From assembly GCF_004296405.1 (NCBI RefSeq), contig NZ_PSRR01000037.1, forward strand, positions 1-39,593: a stretch of 39,593 nt of DNA. Reading direction: 5' to 3'. Positions 1-8,799 of the stretch are shown one piece after another. The translations under genes were made by a program, and so were the position numbers. A model generated the notes under the pieces. That model worked only from the letters and a program-made list of their open reading frames with translations. It was not told the origin of the DNA and ran no database searches. Each line of letters opens with the position of its first letter. Within the stretch, counting starts at the first letter, position 1. The stretch is from Bradyrhizobium sp. Leo170 (GTDB lineage Bacteria > Pseudomonadota > Alphaproteobacteria > Rhizobiales > Xanthobacteraceae).

Positions 1-1202
1 CTGCGCTCGCGCGATCCGTCGCGCCGCCGCGCCTCGCGCGGCTGCTCGTCGGTCTCGTTCTCATCCGATTGAATTGTGAAGTCGCCTTCAGCACGCGGGA
101 TCGGCTGGCCGATCAGCTTCTCGATCGCAGCGACCGACTTGGTGTCGAGCGGCGTGACGATCGAGATTGCGGTACCGGTGCGGCCCGCGCGGCCGGTGCG
201 GCCGATGCGGTGAACGTAGTCGTCGGGATGATGGGGGACGTCGAAATTGAAGACGTGGCTGACGGCGGGGATGTCGAGGCCGCGGGCGGCGACGTCGGAA
301 GCGACCAGCAGCGGCAGCTCGCCCTTGCGGAACTGATCGAGCGCGGCCGTACGGGCGGACTGGTCCATGTCGCCGTGCAGCGCGCCGACGCTGAAGCCGT
401 GCTTCTGCAGCGACTTGTGAAGAACGGCGACTTCGCGCTTGCGATTGCAGAAGATAATCGCGTTGTTGAGATCTTTGGCCCCGCGCAGCAGGCGGCGGAG
501 GATTTCGCGCTTCTGGTGCGGCTCGCGCCCCGCGGGCACCTGCGATTGCGTGACGGTGACGGCGGCGGTGGCAGGCTTGGAGACTTCGACCTTCACGGGG
601 TTGTGGAGGAAGGCCTCGGTGATGCGCCGGATTTCCGGCGGCATGGTGGCGGTGAAGAACAGCGTCTGTCGGGTGAAGGGCACTAGTTTGCAGATGCGCT
701 CGATATCGGGGATGAAGCCCATGTCCAGCATGCGGTCCGCTTCATCGATCACGAGCAGCTCGACGCCGGTGAGCAATAGTCCGCCGCGCTCGGTATGGTC
801 GAGCAGCCGGCCGGGGGTTGCGATCAGGACGTCGACGCCGCGGGTCAATTTGCTGTCCTGGTCGCCGAACGAGACGCCGCCGATCAGGAGCGCCACGTTG
901 AGTTTCTGGCCGGCGCCATAGCGGTCGAAGTTTTCCTTCACCTGGGCGGCGAGCTCGCGCGTCGGCTCGAGGATCAGGGTCCGTGGCATCCTTGCCCGGG
1001 CCCGGCCTTTCTCGAGGATGGTGAGCATCGGAAGCACGAAGGCCGCGGTCTTGCCGGTGCCGGTCTGGGCGATGCCGAGGACATCGCGGCGGGCGAGAAC
1101 GTGGGGAATCGCCTGTTCCTGGATGGGCGTGGGATTGGTGTATCCGGTGGCCGCTACGGCAGCCAAGACCTTGTCGGAAAGGCCGAGATTGGAAAAAGAC
1201 AT
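1..1202 (-). CDS. rhlE: DEAD-box ATP-dependent RNA helicase, RhlE-like (3' end beyond window)
   Basis: ATP-dependent RNA unwinding, probably in ribosome assembly or RNA turnover in the cytoplasm. Translating the minus strand from the ATG at 1202 gives about 400 residues with the helicase motifs in order: Q motif PTPIQEQAI (about residue 24), Walker A AQTGTGKT (45-52), PTRELAAQV, the DEAD box in VIDEADRMLDMG, the SAT motif as FFTATMP, then in domain 2 ARGLDIPAV and HRIGRTGRAG. After the helicase core the protein enters an acidic then Arg-rich tail (DENETDEQPREARRR), typical of RhlE-type proteins, and is still open at base 1, so the C-terminus is missing. A purine-rich AGAGG lies just before the start. 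The family call is secure; RhlE against other DEAD-box paralogues is inferred from the short N-terminus and basic tail. Confidence 0.93.
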   Translation of the reverse strand, partial: MSFSNLGLSDKVLAAVAATGYTNPTPIQEQAIPHVLARRDVLGIAQTGTGKTAAFVLPMLTILEKGRARARMPRTLILEPTRELAAQVKENFDRYGAGQKLNVALLIGGVSFGDQDSKLTRGVDVLIATPGRLLDHTERGGLLLTGVELLVIDEADRMLDMGFIPDIERICKLVPFTRQTLFFTATMPPEIRRITEAFLHNPVKVEVSKPATAAVTVTQSQVPAGREPHQKREILRRLLRGAKDLNNAIIFCNRKREVAVLHKSLQKHGFSVGALHGDMDQSARTAALDQFRKGELPLLVASDVAARGLDIPAVSHVFNFDVPHHPDDYVHRIGRTGRAGRTGTAISIVTPLDTKSVAAIEKLIGQPIPRAEGDFTIQSDENETDEQPREARRRDGSRER

Positions 1203-1716
1203 TGAGCCTCTTGTCGACACCGCCGTTCGGAATCGAGGGTAAAAAGGCTGCCGCGTTTCGCCCCGAAACGGCGCGCTTCTCAAAAAAGCTCGGGGGCTCT
1301 GACTGACGCTGACGGGCGGCAAACTCAGGGAATCGCGTTTCGATCCAAGGCCGCGTTGACCGGAACATAGGTTCGAAATCGCCAAAGTCAATCTGGGAAC
1401 CGCCTAAATGGCCGAAAAAGCTTAATGTTTTCGCACAAATAACGGGCGAGCTGTCATTTGGCCGTCAAACGGCGGGGCGGTACTGACGGAGCGCGAAACC
1501 TCGTACACTGAACCGGTTGGTTGGGGCGGTGTACCGACTATGGCATCGACGGTCGCGCGTTACGGGGCGCCCAGAGCATGATCCGGAAAAGTGGAAACCG
1601 GTTTTCCCTCGCGACAAACGCGAAGCGTTTGCGCGGAGATCATGCTCAAACAAAGAGATGAGATCATGATCCGATTCCGTCTAATCGGATCATGATCTAG
1701 TGAGACGGGGCAGAGA
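1203..1716. other. Divergent intergenic region between helicase and caspase-like gene
   Basis: This 514-base gap must hold promoters for both flanking genes. The helicase side (about 1203-1560) shows no credible gene; short frames on either strand lack ribosome-binding sites and protein character. The half next to the caspase-like gene is filled by the composite palindromic repeat annotated separately. I could not pick a confident promoter. Confidence 0.5.
1576..1698. repeat. Composite palindromic repeat, Bradyrhizobium GCATGATC family
   Basis: Two adjacent palindromes. The first (1576-1645) opens with GCATGATCCGGAAAAGTGG and closes with GATCATGC, with a nested CGCGACAAACGCG/CGTTTGCGCG hairpin. 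The second is a perfect 16-base inverted repeat, 1661-1676 against 1683-1698, with a 6-base loop. I recognise this arrangement as a dispersed intergenic element of Bradyrhizobium and relatives. It ends 18 bases before the start of the caspase-like gene, so its stem would sit in or near that gene's 5' leader. Related copies in this window lie at 19694-19738 and, as another composite type, 37300-37401. Confidence 0.8.
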
Positions 1717-3213
1717 ATGGCTGGCTTTCTTTCGAGAGTTCTGATGGTCGCGGGCATTGCCCTGGCATCGGCAACTCTCGCCGCGCCGGCGCGTGCGGAA
1801 AAGCGCGTGGCGCTGGTCGTCGGCAACAATGATTACAAAAACGTCCCGAAACTGCAAAAGGCGGTCAACGACGCCCGCACCATGGGGGACACGCTGAAGC
1901 AGCTCGGCTTCTCCGTGATGATCGCCGAGAACCAGAACCGGCAGCAATTCTCCGAGACGCTGCTCGCCTTCGACAAGGCGATCGAGCCCGGCGACACCGC
2001 GTTCTTCTTCTATGCTGGCCATGGCTTCGAGATCGCCGGCCAGAATTTCCTGCTGCCGACCGACGTGCCGGCGGCGACCGAGGGCCAGGAAGAATTGGTG
2101 CGCGACGCCTCTGTTCTCGCCGACCGCATCGTCGAGCGCCTGCAGAACAAGAAGGCGCGCACCTCGATCCTGGTGTTCGACGCCTGCCGCAATAATCCGT
2201 TCGAGCGGCCGGGAACGCGCGCAGTCGCCGGCGGCGGCGGACTGGCGCCGATGACGCAGTTGCCGGAGGGCGTGTTCTCGGTGTTCTCGGCAGGCCCGCG
2301 CCAGACCGCCCTCGATCGGCTGTCGAACGACGATACCAATCCCAATTCGGTGTTCACCCGTACCTTCGCCAAGGAGTTGCTGCAGCCCGGCAAGAATCTC
2401 GTCCAGGTCGCCCAGCACACGCGGCGTCTGGTCAGCGAGGCGGCCGAGACCATCAGGCACAAGCAGATCCCGGTCTATTTCGACCAGATGGTGGACGACG
2501 TGTTCCTGAACGGCATGGCGAAAGGGCCGGATATGGCGGGAGCTGCCGAGGCACCGCAGAAGCTTGCAGCATTGCCGCCGGTTTCGGTGCCGCGCATTCC
2601 GAAGGACGATTCCGTCAACGCGCCGATCGCAAGTTTCTCCCGCCATAATGGCGGCTGGACGGTGGTGTTCTCGCTCGCGGACCCTGCGCTCGGAATCTCC
2701 TGGCGGATGGGCGACAGCGGCGATTTCCGCGAGACCGGGTTCATCGATACACTCGATCCGCGCACCCGCAAGCGGATGCCCAATCCGTCGATCGAGTTGG
2801 CCGCCGATGCGCCGGCCGGCACCATCCAGGTCCGCTATGTCGATGCGGCAGGCGAGATGCAAGGGCCGTTTCCGATCCGGTTCGACCCCGAAGCGGCATT
2901 GATCCGCGACCAGCGCAAGATCCTCGACATGACTGCGACGAGCTGGCTGTCGTTCCGCGAGTTCAACGGGCTCCTGGTCTATTACACCCATCTGATGTCC
3001 TATCGCTGCGCGATCCGCGAGGCGCGCGTCGGTATCGACAGCGCGGTGCCGGACAAGGTGCTGAAGATGCCGCCCTGCGATGCCCGCGACCCCAGCGTGA
3101 TCCCGCACGAGGCGCAGCCCTATCTGAAGCTTGCGCCGCAGACCAAGTCGGTCTCGGTGGAGCTCACCTATCGCGACGGCAGCGTGTCGGAGATCAAGAC
3201 GTTCCGCCGCTAA
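1717..3213 (+). CDS. Secreted caspase-like (peptidase C14 / metacaspase family) protein
   Basis: A 498-residue protein with a signal peptide (residues 1-27, cleavage after APARA) followed directly by a caspase-like domain beginning RVALVVGNNDY. The catalytic dyad is visible: His102 in YAGHGFE and Cys157 in VFDACRNNPF. The caspase domain runs to about residue 265. The remaining 230 residues are a second region I do not recognise, possibly beta-rich, containing several cysteines (for example SYRCAIRE and MPPCDARD). Bacterial caspase homologues usually cleave after Arg or Lys, but substrate and role here are unknown. Export implies the periplasm or outside. It stands alone, behind a palindromic repeat. 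Family call strong; activity inferred from the intact dyad. Confidence 0.9.
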   Translation: MAGFLSRVLMVAGIALASATLAAPARAEKRVALVVGNNDYKNVPKLQKAVNDARTMGDTLKQLGFSVMIAENQNRQQFSETLLAFDKAIEPGDTAFFFYAGHGFEIAGQNFLLPTDVPAATEGQEELVRDASVLADRIVERLQNKKARTSILVFDACRNNPFERPGTRAVAGGGGLAPMTQLPEGVFSVFSAGPRQTALDRLSNDDTNPNSVFTRTFAKELLQPGKNLVQVAQHTRRLVSEAAETIRHKQIPVYFDQMVDDVFLNGMAKGPDMAGAAEAPQKLAALPPVSVPRIPKDDSVNAPIASFSRHNGGWTVVFSLADPALGISWRMGDSGDFRETGFIDTLDPRTRKRMPNPSIELAADAPAGTIQVRYVDAAGEMQGPFPIRFDPEAALIRDQRKILDMTATSWLSFREFNGLLVYYTHLMSYRCAIREARVGIDSAVPDKVLKMPPCDARDPSVIPHEAQPYLKLAPQTKSVSVELTYRDGSVSEIKTFRR

Positions 3214-3225
3214 GCTCGTCTCTCT

Positions 3226-3335
3226 CGTCATCGTCCGGCTTGACCGGACGATCCAGTATTGCAGAGGCGCCTGAGTTTAATGGAGAGGCTGGCGCATACT
3301 GGATGCCCCGCGTTCGCGGGGCACGGCGGCGGAGA
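3226..3335. repeat. Dispersed intergenic repeat (CGTCATCGTCCGG...GGATGCCCCG type)
   Basis: About 110 bases starting just after the stop of the caspase-like gene. It has an opening hairpin (CGTCCGG/CCGGACG), the core GATCCAGTATT, a matching ATACTGGATGCCCCG, and a closing CCCCGCG/CGCGGGG hairpin. A second copy with the same order of blocks lies at 39410-39517. The alignment of blocks between the two copies is visible by eye. It may end transcription of the upstream gene through its hairpins, but it lacks a T-run. Confidence 0.8.
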
Positions 3336-3419
3336 GCGATTTCATCAAATTGAGCGTGTCTCGGACGCTATGCTTACACTACAATCGACGTGAAGATCGA
3401 TGCGGCGTGGAGACAGATC

Positions 3420-4670
3420 ATGGTCGACAACGTGACGCAGCACCCGTCAGCGCGCCGGATAAAGGTGCGCTGCTGCATCGTCGGTGGCGGCCCGGCGGGC
3501 ATGATGCTTGGCTATCTCCTGGGCCGCGCCGGCATCGATGTGGTGGTGCTGGAGAAGCACGCCGACTTCTTCCGCGACTTTCGCGGCGACACCGTGCATC
3601 CCTCGACCCTGCAGGTGATGGATGAACTCGGGCTGATCGACGGCTTCCTCAAGCTGCCGCACCAGGAATTGCAGAAGCTCGAAGGGATGTTCGGCGGCAC
3701 CAAGGTCCGGATCGCCGATCTCTCCCGCGTCGACGCAAAATACCCGTTCATCGCTTTCATGCCGCAATGGGACTTTCTCAACTTCCTGCGTGAGAACGGC
3801 AGGCGTTTCGCCTCGCTGCAGGTGCTGATGAGCACGGAGGCGATCGATCTGATCCGCAATGGCGAAGCGGTCGCCGGCGTGAGGGCGACGACGCCGGAGG
3901 GGGCGCTCGACATCGAGGCCGATCTGACGATTGCCTGCGACGGCCGTCACTCCACAGTACGCGAGCGCGCCGGCCTTGCGGTCGAGGAGATTGGCGCGCC
4001 GATGGACGTGTTGTGGTTCCGCGTCGGGCGGCGGCCGGACGAAAACGAGAACCTGTTCGCGCGCGTCGAGCCCGGCAAAATGATGGTCACGTTCAACCGC
4101 GGCGATTACTGGCAATGCGCTTATGTCATCGCCAAGGGACAATACGACGCCGTCAAGGCGAGGGGACTTGCGGCGCTGCTGGATGACGTGGTGCGGCTGG
4201 CGCCGATCCTGAAGTCCGGCATGTCCGATGTCAAAGGCTGGGACGACGTGAAGCTTCTGACGGTTGCGATCAATCGCCTGAAGCGCTGGACGCTGCCGGG
4301 GCTGCTCTGCATCGGCGACGCCGCGCATGCGATGTCGCCGGTCGGCGGCGTCGGCGTCAACCTGGCGGTGCAGGACGCGGTCGCGACCGCCAATCTGCTG
4401 GCGGCAAAGCTTGCGGGCGGCTGTCCGACCGAGGATGAACTCGACGCGGTGCGTCAGCGGCGCGAATTTCCGATGAAGATGACTCAGACGATGCAGACCA
4501 TCGTGCAGAACAAGATCATCAGCGCTGCGCTCGGGCCAGCCGGCCAGCCGGTCAAGGTTCCGCTAGTGGTGCGGCTGGTCACCGCCATACCCTGGCTGCA
4601 GGGCATCACCGCGCGCTTCGTCGGGATCGGCGTGCGCCCCGAACATGTGCAGTCGCCCGCGCTCTCCTGA
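3420..4670 (+). CDS. FAD-dependent monooxygenase (PHBH/UbiH-like fold)
   Basis: A 416-residue flavoprotein of the aromatic hydroxylase superfamily. The N-terminal dinucleotide-binding motif is VGGGPAGMMLGYLLGRAG followed by VVVLEKH. The second FAD motif is IGDAAHAMSPVGGVGVNLA near residue 305, the usual GD...P motif contacting the FAD ribityl chain. Expected reaction is NAD(P)H- and O2-dependent hydroxylation of a small organic substrate, which cannot be named from sequence. I chose the ATG at 3420 because GGAG lies seven bases upstream; an in-frame GTG at 3390 has no such site. The gene converges on the SDR gene with one base between the two stop codons. Confidence 0.88.
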   Translation: MVDNVTQHPSARRIKVRCCIVGGGPAGMMLGYLLGRAGIDVVVLEKHADFFRDFRGDTVHPSTLQVMDELGLIDGFLKLPHQELQKLEGMFGGTKVRIADLSRVDAKYPFIAFMPQWDFLNFLRENGRRFASLQVLMSTEAIDLIRNGEAVAGVRATTPEGALDIEADLTIACDGRHSTVRERAGLAVEEIGAPMDVLWFRVGRRPDENENLFARVEPGKMMVTFNRGDYWQCAYVIAKGQYDAVKARGLAALLDDVVRLAPILKSGMSDVKGWDDVKLLTVAINRLKRWTLPGLLCIGDAAHAMSPVGGVGVNLAVQDAVATANLLAAKLAGGCPTEDELDAVRQRREFPMKMTQTMQTIVQNKIISAALGPAGQPVKVPLVVRLVTAIPWLQGITARFVGIGVRPEHVQSPALS

Positions 4671-4671
4671 A

Positions 4672-5442
4672 TCAGCCCATGATCGAATAGCCGCCATCGA
4701 CGGGGATGGCGGTGCCGGTGATGAAATCGGAAGCCGGCGAAGCGAGGAACACCGCGATCCCTGAGAGATCGCCGATATCGCCCCAGCGCGCCGCCGGCGT
4801 GCGCGCCAGCACCCGCTCATGCAGCCCGGCGATCTCGCTGCGGCCGCGCCGGGTCAGGTCGGTGTCGATCCAGCCGGGCAGGATCGCGTTGATCTGGATG
4901 TTGTCGGCCGCCCAGGCGCAGGCACAGGAGCGCGTGAACTGCACGATGCCGCCTTTGCTGGCGGCATAGGCCGGCGCGAAGCTGGCGCCGAAGATCGACA
5001 TCATCGAGCCGATATTGATGATCTTGCCGCCGCCGGCCTCTTTCATCGCCGGATAGACCGCCTGCGAGCACAGGAAGGCACTGGTGAGGTTGGTGGCGAT
5101 CACGCTATCCCATTCGCCGATATCGAGCGCATGCGGCGGCTTGCGGATATTGATGCCGGCGTTGTTGACGAGGATATCGATCCGCCCGAGCTCGGCTTCG
5201 ACGCGCGCCACCATGTCGGCGACGGCTTTGCCGTCGGTCACATCGGCGGCGACTGCAACGGCCTTGCCGCCGCGCTGCTGGAGTTCGGCGACCGCGGCCG
5301 CCAACTTCTCTTCGTTGCGGCCGACGACGGCGATCGCAGCGCCGGCATCGGCCAGCCCACGCGCCATTCCAAGTCCGATTCCACCATTGCCGCCGGTGAC
5401 GATCGCAACCTTGCCAGTAAGGTCGAAGAGGGGCGTTCCCAT
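4672..5442 (-). CDS. SDR family oxidoreductase (gluconate 5-dehydrogenase-like)
   Basis: A 256-residue classical short-chain dehydrogenase. It has the cofactor motif TGGNGGIG near the N-terminus, the NNAG motif in ILVNNAGINIRKP, a catalytic Ser in NIGSMMSIFG, and the catalytic YAASK. The C-terminus FITGTAIPVDGGYSIMG is the standard SDR ending. Overall pattern resembles gluconate 5-dehydrogenase or 2-deoxy-D-gluconate 3-dehydrogenase; the NIRKP stretch after NNAG supports that branch, but the substrate is inference. Start set at the ATG of MGTPLFDLTGK; the frame stays open for 31 codons further upstream, where the residues look non-coding. It converges with the FAD monooxygenase gene. Confidence 0.88.
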   Translation of the reverse strand: MGTPLFDLTGKVAIVTGGNGGIGLGMARGLADAGAAIAVVGRNEEKLAAAVAELQQRGGKAVAVAADVTDGKAVADMVARVEAELGRIDILVNNAGINIRKPPHALDIGEWDSVIATNLTSAFLCSQAVYPAMKEAGGGKIINIGSMMSIFGASFAPAYAASKGGIVQFTRSCACAWAADNIQINAILPGWIDTDLTRRGRSEIAGLHERVLARTPAARWGDIGDLSGIAVFLASPASDFITGTAIPVDGGYSIMG

Positions 5443-5554
5443 TGTTATTTTCCGCTTCTGTTGAGATTGGGGGAAGATGCCGACTCGGGCGCGCCTTTGC
5501 CAGCCCTGGATGTCGCAGACGTGCCAGCCTTGCAACGAGCGCCAGCCGCAGACG

Positions 5555-5582
5555 CAAAAAAGCCCCGGACAATGCCGGGGCT
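5555..5582 (-). terminator. Rho-independent terminator of the outer-membrane protein gene
   Basis: On the minus strand an 8-base stem AGCCCCGG/CCGGGGCT with a 6-base loop is followed by a run of six T (the A-run at 5556-5561 on the plus strand). It lies 24 bases past the stop codon of the beta-barrel gene, as expected for its transcript end, and separates that gene from the SDR gene. Confidence 0.88.
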
Positions 5583-5605
5583 TCTGCCTGCTAGTTCAGC
5601 AGAGA

Positions 5606-6385
5606 TCAGTACTTGGCGACGAACGGGGTGCCCCAGTTGAAGCGGTAGACGATCGAGGTGCTGATGGTCTGCACCCATGGCTTGAAGGTCGTCGAAATTC
5701 CCGTCGGCACACCAACGAACGACTCCGGTAGGGAGATGCGGTCGTAGAACGCGGAGCGGTATTCGGTCTTCATGAACCAGCCGGGTGCGCTGATGCCGAA
5801 GATGTCGAGGTTGTTCTCAACGCCGCCACCGACGAACCAGCCATCACGACGGAAGGAAGGAGTGGTGACTCCGGTCGGGTTCCCGGCCAGGTCGTTCATG
5901 GCCGTGCTCGACCATTCCGAGCCCGAATAGCCGCCGTTGACGTAGGAGTAGACATTCGGTGCAACGAGATAGCCGAGGCGCACACCAGCCGCATAGCTGG
6001 TCCGAAGCTTCTGGCGTCCCTCAATATTGCCGATTGGATCGGTCAGCGAACCGCGAAGGCTGCCGAACTGGCCGTCGGCAAACACGCCGGCAACCCACCG
6101 GCCGTTGAACTGCCAGTCGTAACCGATACCAACGGTACCGAACCAGCCGTCGCCACCGAGCCGCGTGTCGCGCGACAGCGGAATCCCACCAGCGGTGGTT
6201 TCAATGTTGCTGTCGGCGTTCCACAGACCGCCGCCGCCACCGCCAAAGACGTAGAAGCCCGTCCAGTTATAGGCCGGTGCAACGGGCGGTGGCGCCTTCG
6301 TATACGGCCGAGCGCCAAGATCAGCCGCCGAGGCCGACCCCGTCAGTGCTGCAACCGCGGCCACAGCGAGCGCCAATTTCTTCAT
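5606..6385 (-). CDS. Outer membrane beta-barrel protein (Omp25/31-like porin family)
   Basis: A 259-residue outer-membrane protein. It opens with a clear signal peptide (MKKLALAVAAVAALTGSASA, cleavage before ADLGARPY). The Pro-rich KAPPPVAPAYNWTGFYV that follows is the hallmark start of the rhizobial and Brucella Omp25/31-like family. Alternating hydrophobic, Gly-rich strands run to a terminal aromatic residue (Tyr), as needed for barrel assembly. These proteins are abundant small barrels linked to envelope stability. Start chosen at MKK with GGGGA seven bases upstream; an in-frame ATG seven codons earlier (MQVGDLDM) is less likely because it would place charged residues before the signal. 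It is monocistronic with a strong terminator. Confidence 0.92.
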   Translation of the reverse strand: MKKLALAVAAVAALTGSASAADLGARPYTKAPPPVAPAYNWTGFYVFGGGGGGLWNADSNIETTAGGIPLSRDTRLGGDGWFGTVGIGYDWQFNGRWVAGVFADGQFGSLRGSLTDPIGNIEGRQKLRTSYAAGVRLGYLVAPNVYSYVNGGYSGSEWSSTAMNDLAGNPTGVTTPSFRRDGWFVGGGVENNLDIFGISAPGWFMKTEYRSAFYDRISLPESFVGVPTGISTTFKPWVQTISTSIVYRFNWGTPFVAKY

Positions 6386-6601
6386 GTCCAAATCCCCAAC
6401 TTGCATGACGAGCGCCTGACGGCTGCGTCGATTCCATTCCGTAGCTGCACAAACTATAGCTATTTCAACCAGGAATGCTGTTGCGGGACAGGCACACTCG
6501 CCTGAAAACGCTCCGGTACTCTTCGGCCCGGAGCGGCCTGCGTACCGCGGCAGGATCAAAAATCTGCCGCGTGTACATAGGGTTAGACTGGAAGGCGATG
6601 A

Positions 6602-8659
6602 CTAGACGTCGAGCAGGTCGTCGCTGGCAAATTCAGCCTTGTCGGAAATGAAGGCGAACCGCGCCTCGGCCTTGGTGCCCATCAATCGCTCAACCGAATC
6701 GGCGGTGCCCTCGCGGTCGTCGGCAAGCAGAACGACCCGCAGCATGGTGCGCTTGGCCGGGTCCATCGTGGTTTCCTTGAGTTGCGCCGGCATCATCTCG
6801 CCGAGGCCTTTGAAGCGGTTGACCTCGACCTTGGCGTTGGCATTGAACTCGCTCTTGATCAGCGCGTCCTTGTGCGCGTCGTCGCGGGCATAGACCGATT
6901 TGGAGCCGTGGGTGAGCTTGTAGAGCGGCGGCACCGCCAGATAGAGGTGCCCTTCGTCGATCAGCCGTGGCATCTGGCGGTAAAAGAAGGTGATCAGCAG
7001 CGACGCGATATGGGCGCCGTCGACGTCGGCGTCGGTCATGATGACGATGCGCTGATACCGCAGATCCTCTTCGCGGTAATGCGCGCCGGTGCCGCAGCCG
7101 ATCGCCTGCACGAGGTCGCTGAGCTGGACATTGCCCATCAGCTTGTCCTTGCCGGCAGAGGCGACGTTGAGGATTTTGCCGCGCAGGGGCAACACGGCCT
7201 GCAGCTTGCGATCGCGCGCCTGCTTGGCGCTGCCGCCGGCCGAGTCGCCTTCGACGATGAAGAGCTCGGAACCTGCAAGTCCGGCGTCGGTACAATCGGC
7301 GAGCTTGCCGGGCAGGCGGGCCTTCTTGCCTGCGGTCTTGCGCGCGACCTCTTTCTCTTGGCGGCGGCGCAGCCGCTCCTCGGCGCGGTCGATCACGAAA
7401 TCGAGCAGCCGGTTGGCCTGCACCGGATTGCCCGACAGCCAGTGATCGAACGGATCCTTGATCGCCTGCTCGACGATGCGCTGGGCCTCCGCCGTGGCCA
7501 GCCGGTCCTTGGTTTGGCCCTGGAATTCCGGCTCGCGCACGAACACGCTGAGCATGACCGCCGCGCCGACCATGACGTCTTCCGAGGTCACGGACGCAGC
7601 CCGCTTGCCCTGGCCGACGCGCTCGGCGTGGTCCTTCAGGCCGCGCAACAGTGCGCTCCGCATGCCGGATTCATGGGTGCCGCCATCGGGGGTCGGAACC
7701 GTGTTGCAGTAGGAGGAGAGGAAGCCGTCGGCATCCGCCGTCCAAGCCACCGCCCATTCGCAGGCGCCGTGGGCGCCGTTGCGGCCCGACTTGCCGGAGA
7801 AGATGTCCGGATGCACCAGCGTGTCGGCATGGATCGCGGCGGCGAGGTAATCCTTCAATCCGCCGGGGAAGTGGAAGGTTGCCTCCGCCGGCACATCCTC
7901 AACGCCCTTCAAGAGCTCCTGGTCGCAATGCCAACGGATCTCGACACCGCCGAACAGATACGCTTTTGAGCGCGTCATTTTGAACAGGCGCTGCGGCTTG
8001 AACGTGGCCTTGGCGCCGAAGATGTCGGTATCGGGCTTGAAGCGGATGCGCGTGCCGCGGCGGTTGCTGACCTTGCCAAGGTCTTCGAGCTTGCCCTTGG
8101 GATGGCCGCGCTCGAACGTCATGCGGTGGAGCTTCTGGCCGCGCGCCACCTCGACCTCGAGCCGCGAGGAGAGGGCGTTGACCACGGAAATGCCGACGCC
8201 GTGCAGACCGCCCGAGGTCTCATAGACCTTGGAGTCGAACTTGCCGCCCGAATGCAGCGTGCACATGATGACTTCAAGCGCGGACTTTTTCGGGAATTTC
8301 GGGTGCGGATCGATCGGGATGCCGCGGCCGTTGTCGGTGACCGTCAGGAAACCGTCCGCGGTCAACTCCACTTCGATGAAGGTGGCGTGCCCCGCCAGCG
8401 CCTCGTCCATGGAGTTGTCGATGACTTCGGCGAACAGATGGTGGAGCGCCTTTTCGTCGGTGCCGCCGATATACATGCCGGGCCGCCGGCGGACCGGCTC
8501 CAGCCCTTCGAGCACCTCGATATCAGCAGCGGTATAGTCAGCCTCAGCGGAACCCGAGCGCGCAGCGACCTTCAGCGGCGCTCGACCTTTAGGCTCGGCA
8601 CCGGCGAACAGGTCGTCATTGGATTTGGTTTTTGCAGCGGATTTCAGTGATTTGGACAT
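6602..8659 (-). CDS. parE: DNA topoisomerase IV subunit B
   Basis: A 685-residue type IIA topoisomerase ATPase subunit that works with ParC to decatenate chromosomes. The GHKL ATPase domain shows EVIDNSMDEALAG (ATP/Mg-binding Asn), DNGRGIPID and the ATP-lid GGLHGVG. The TOPRIM domain shows EGDSAGGSAKQARDR and the metal-binding DADVDGAHI. The C-terminal part contains NRFKGLGEMMPAQL, conserved in GyrB/ParE. The length and the lack of a large TOPRIM insertion favour ParE over GyrB. The first 45 residues are a Lys/Ala-rich low-complexity extension. No parC lies nearby. A transcript from this gene would run towards the porin gene on the same strand, 216 bases away. Confidence 0.95.
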   Translation of the reverse strand: MSKSLKSAAKTKSNDDLFAGAEPKGRAPLKVAARSGSAEADYTAADIEVLEGLEPVRRRPGMYIGGTDEKALHHLFAEVIDNSMDEALAGHATFIEVELTADGFLTVTDNGRGIPIDPHPKFPKKSALEVIMCTLHSGGKFDSKVYETSGGLHGVGISVVNALSSRLEVEVARGQKLHRMTFERGHPKGKLEDLGKVSNRRGTRIRFKPDTDIFGAKATFKPQRLFKMTRSKAYLFGGVEIRWHCDQELLKGVEDVPAEATFHFPGGLKDYLAAAIHADTLVHPDIFSGKSGRNGAHGACEWAVAWTADADGFLSSYCNTVPTPDGGTHESGMRSALLRGLKDHAERVGQGKRAASVTSEDVMVGAAVMLSVFVREPEFQGQTKDRLATAEAQRIVEQAIKDPFDHWLSGNPVQANRLLDFVIDRAEERLRRRQEKEVARKTAGKKARLPGKLADCTDAGLAGSELFIVEGDSAGGSAKQARDRKLQAVLPLRGKILNVASAGKDKLMGNVQLSDLVQAIGCGTGAHYREEDLRYQRIVIMTDADVDGAHIASLLITFFYRQMPRLIDEGHLYLAVPPLYKLTHGSKSVYARDDAHKDALIKSEFNANAKVEVNRFKGLGEMMPAQLKETTMDPAKRTMLRVVLLADDREGTADSVERLMGTKAEARFAFISDKAEFASDDLLDV

Positions 8660-8727
8660 GGCTCTTCATAGATTGCGCAAACAGCGCGCAGCGAATCAGT
8701 CATTCTGACTATGACACGGATAGGCTT

Positions 8728-8777
8728 AAAAAGTGACCGCCCGGGCAGCGGCAATCGATGCCTCGCCCGGCGGTCAC
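8728..8777 (-). terminator. Rho-independent terminator downstream of the small membrane protein gene
   Basis: On the minus strand an inverted repeat (8765-8777 against 8733-8746, arms GTGACCGCC-GGGC with one bulged C) is followed by TTTTT at 8732-8728. It begins 23 bases after the stop codon at 8800 and lies before parE on the same strand, so the two genes are probably transcribed separately. Confidence 0.8.
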
Positions 8778-8799
8778 AGAAATAGGTAGGAACTCTCGA

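Noticed and set aside
1690..3231. A 513-codon open frame on the minus strand opposite the caspase-like gene.
   Set aside because: The plus-strand product has a signal peptide and an intact caspase dyad; the antisense product has neither motifs nor a ribosome-binding site.
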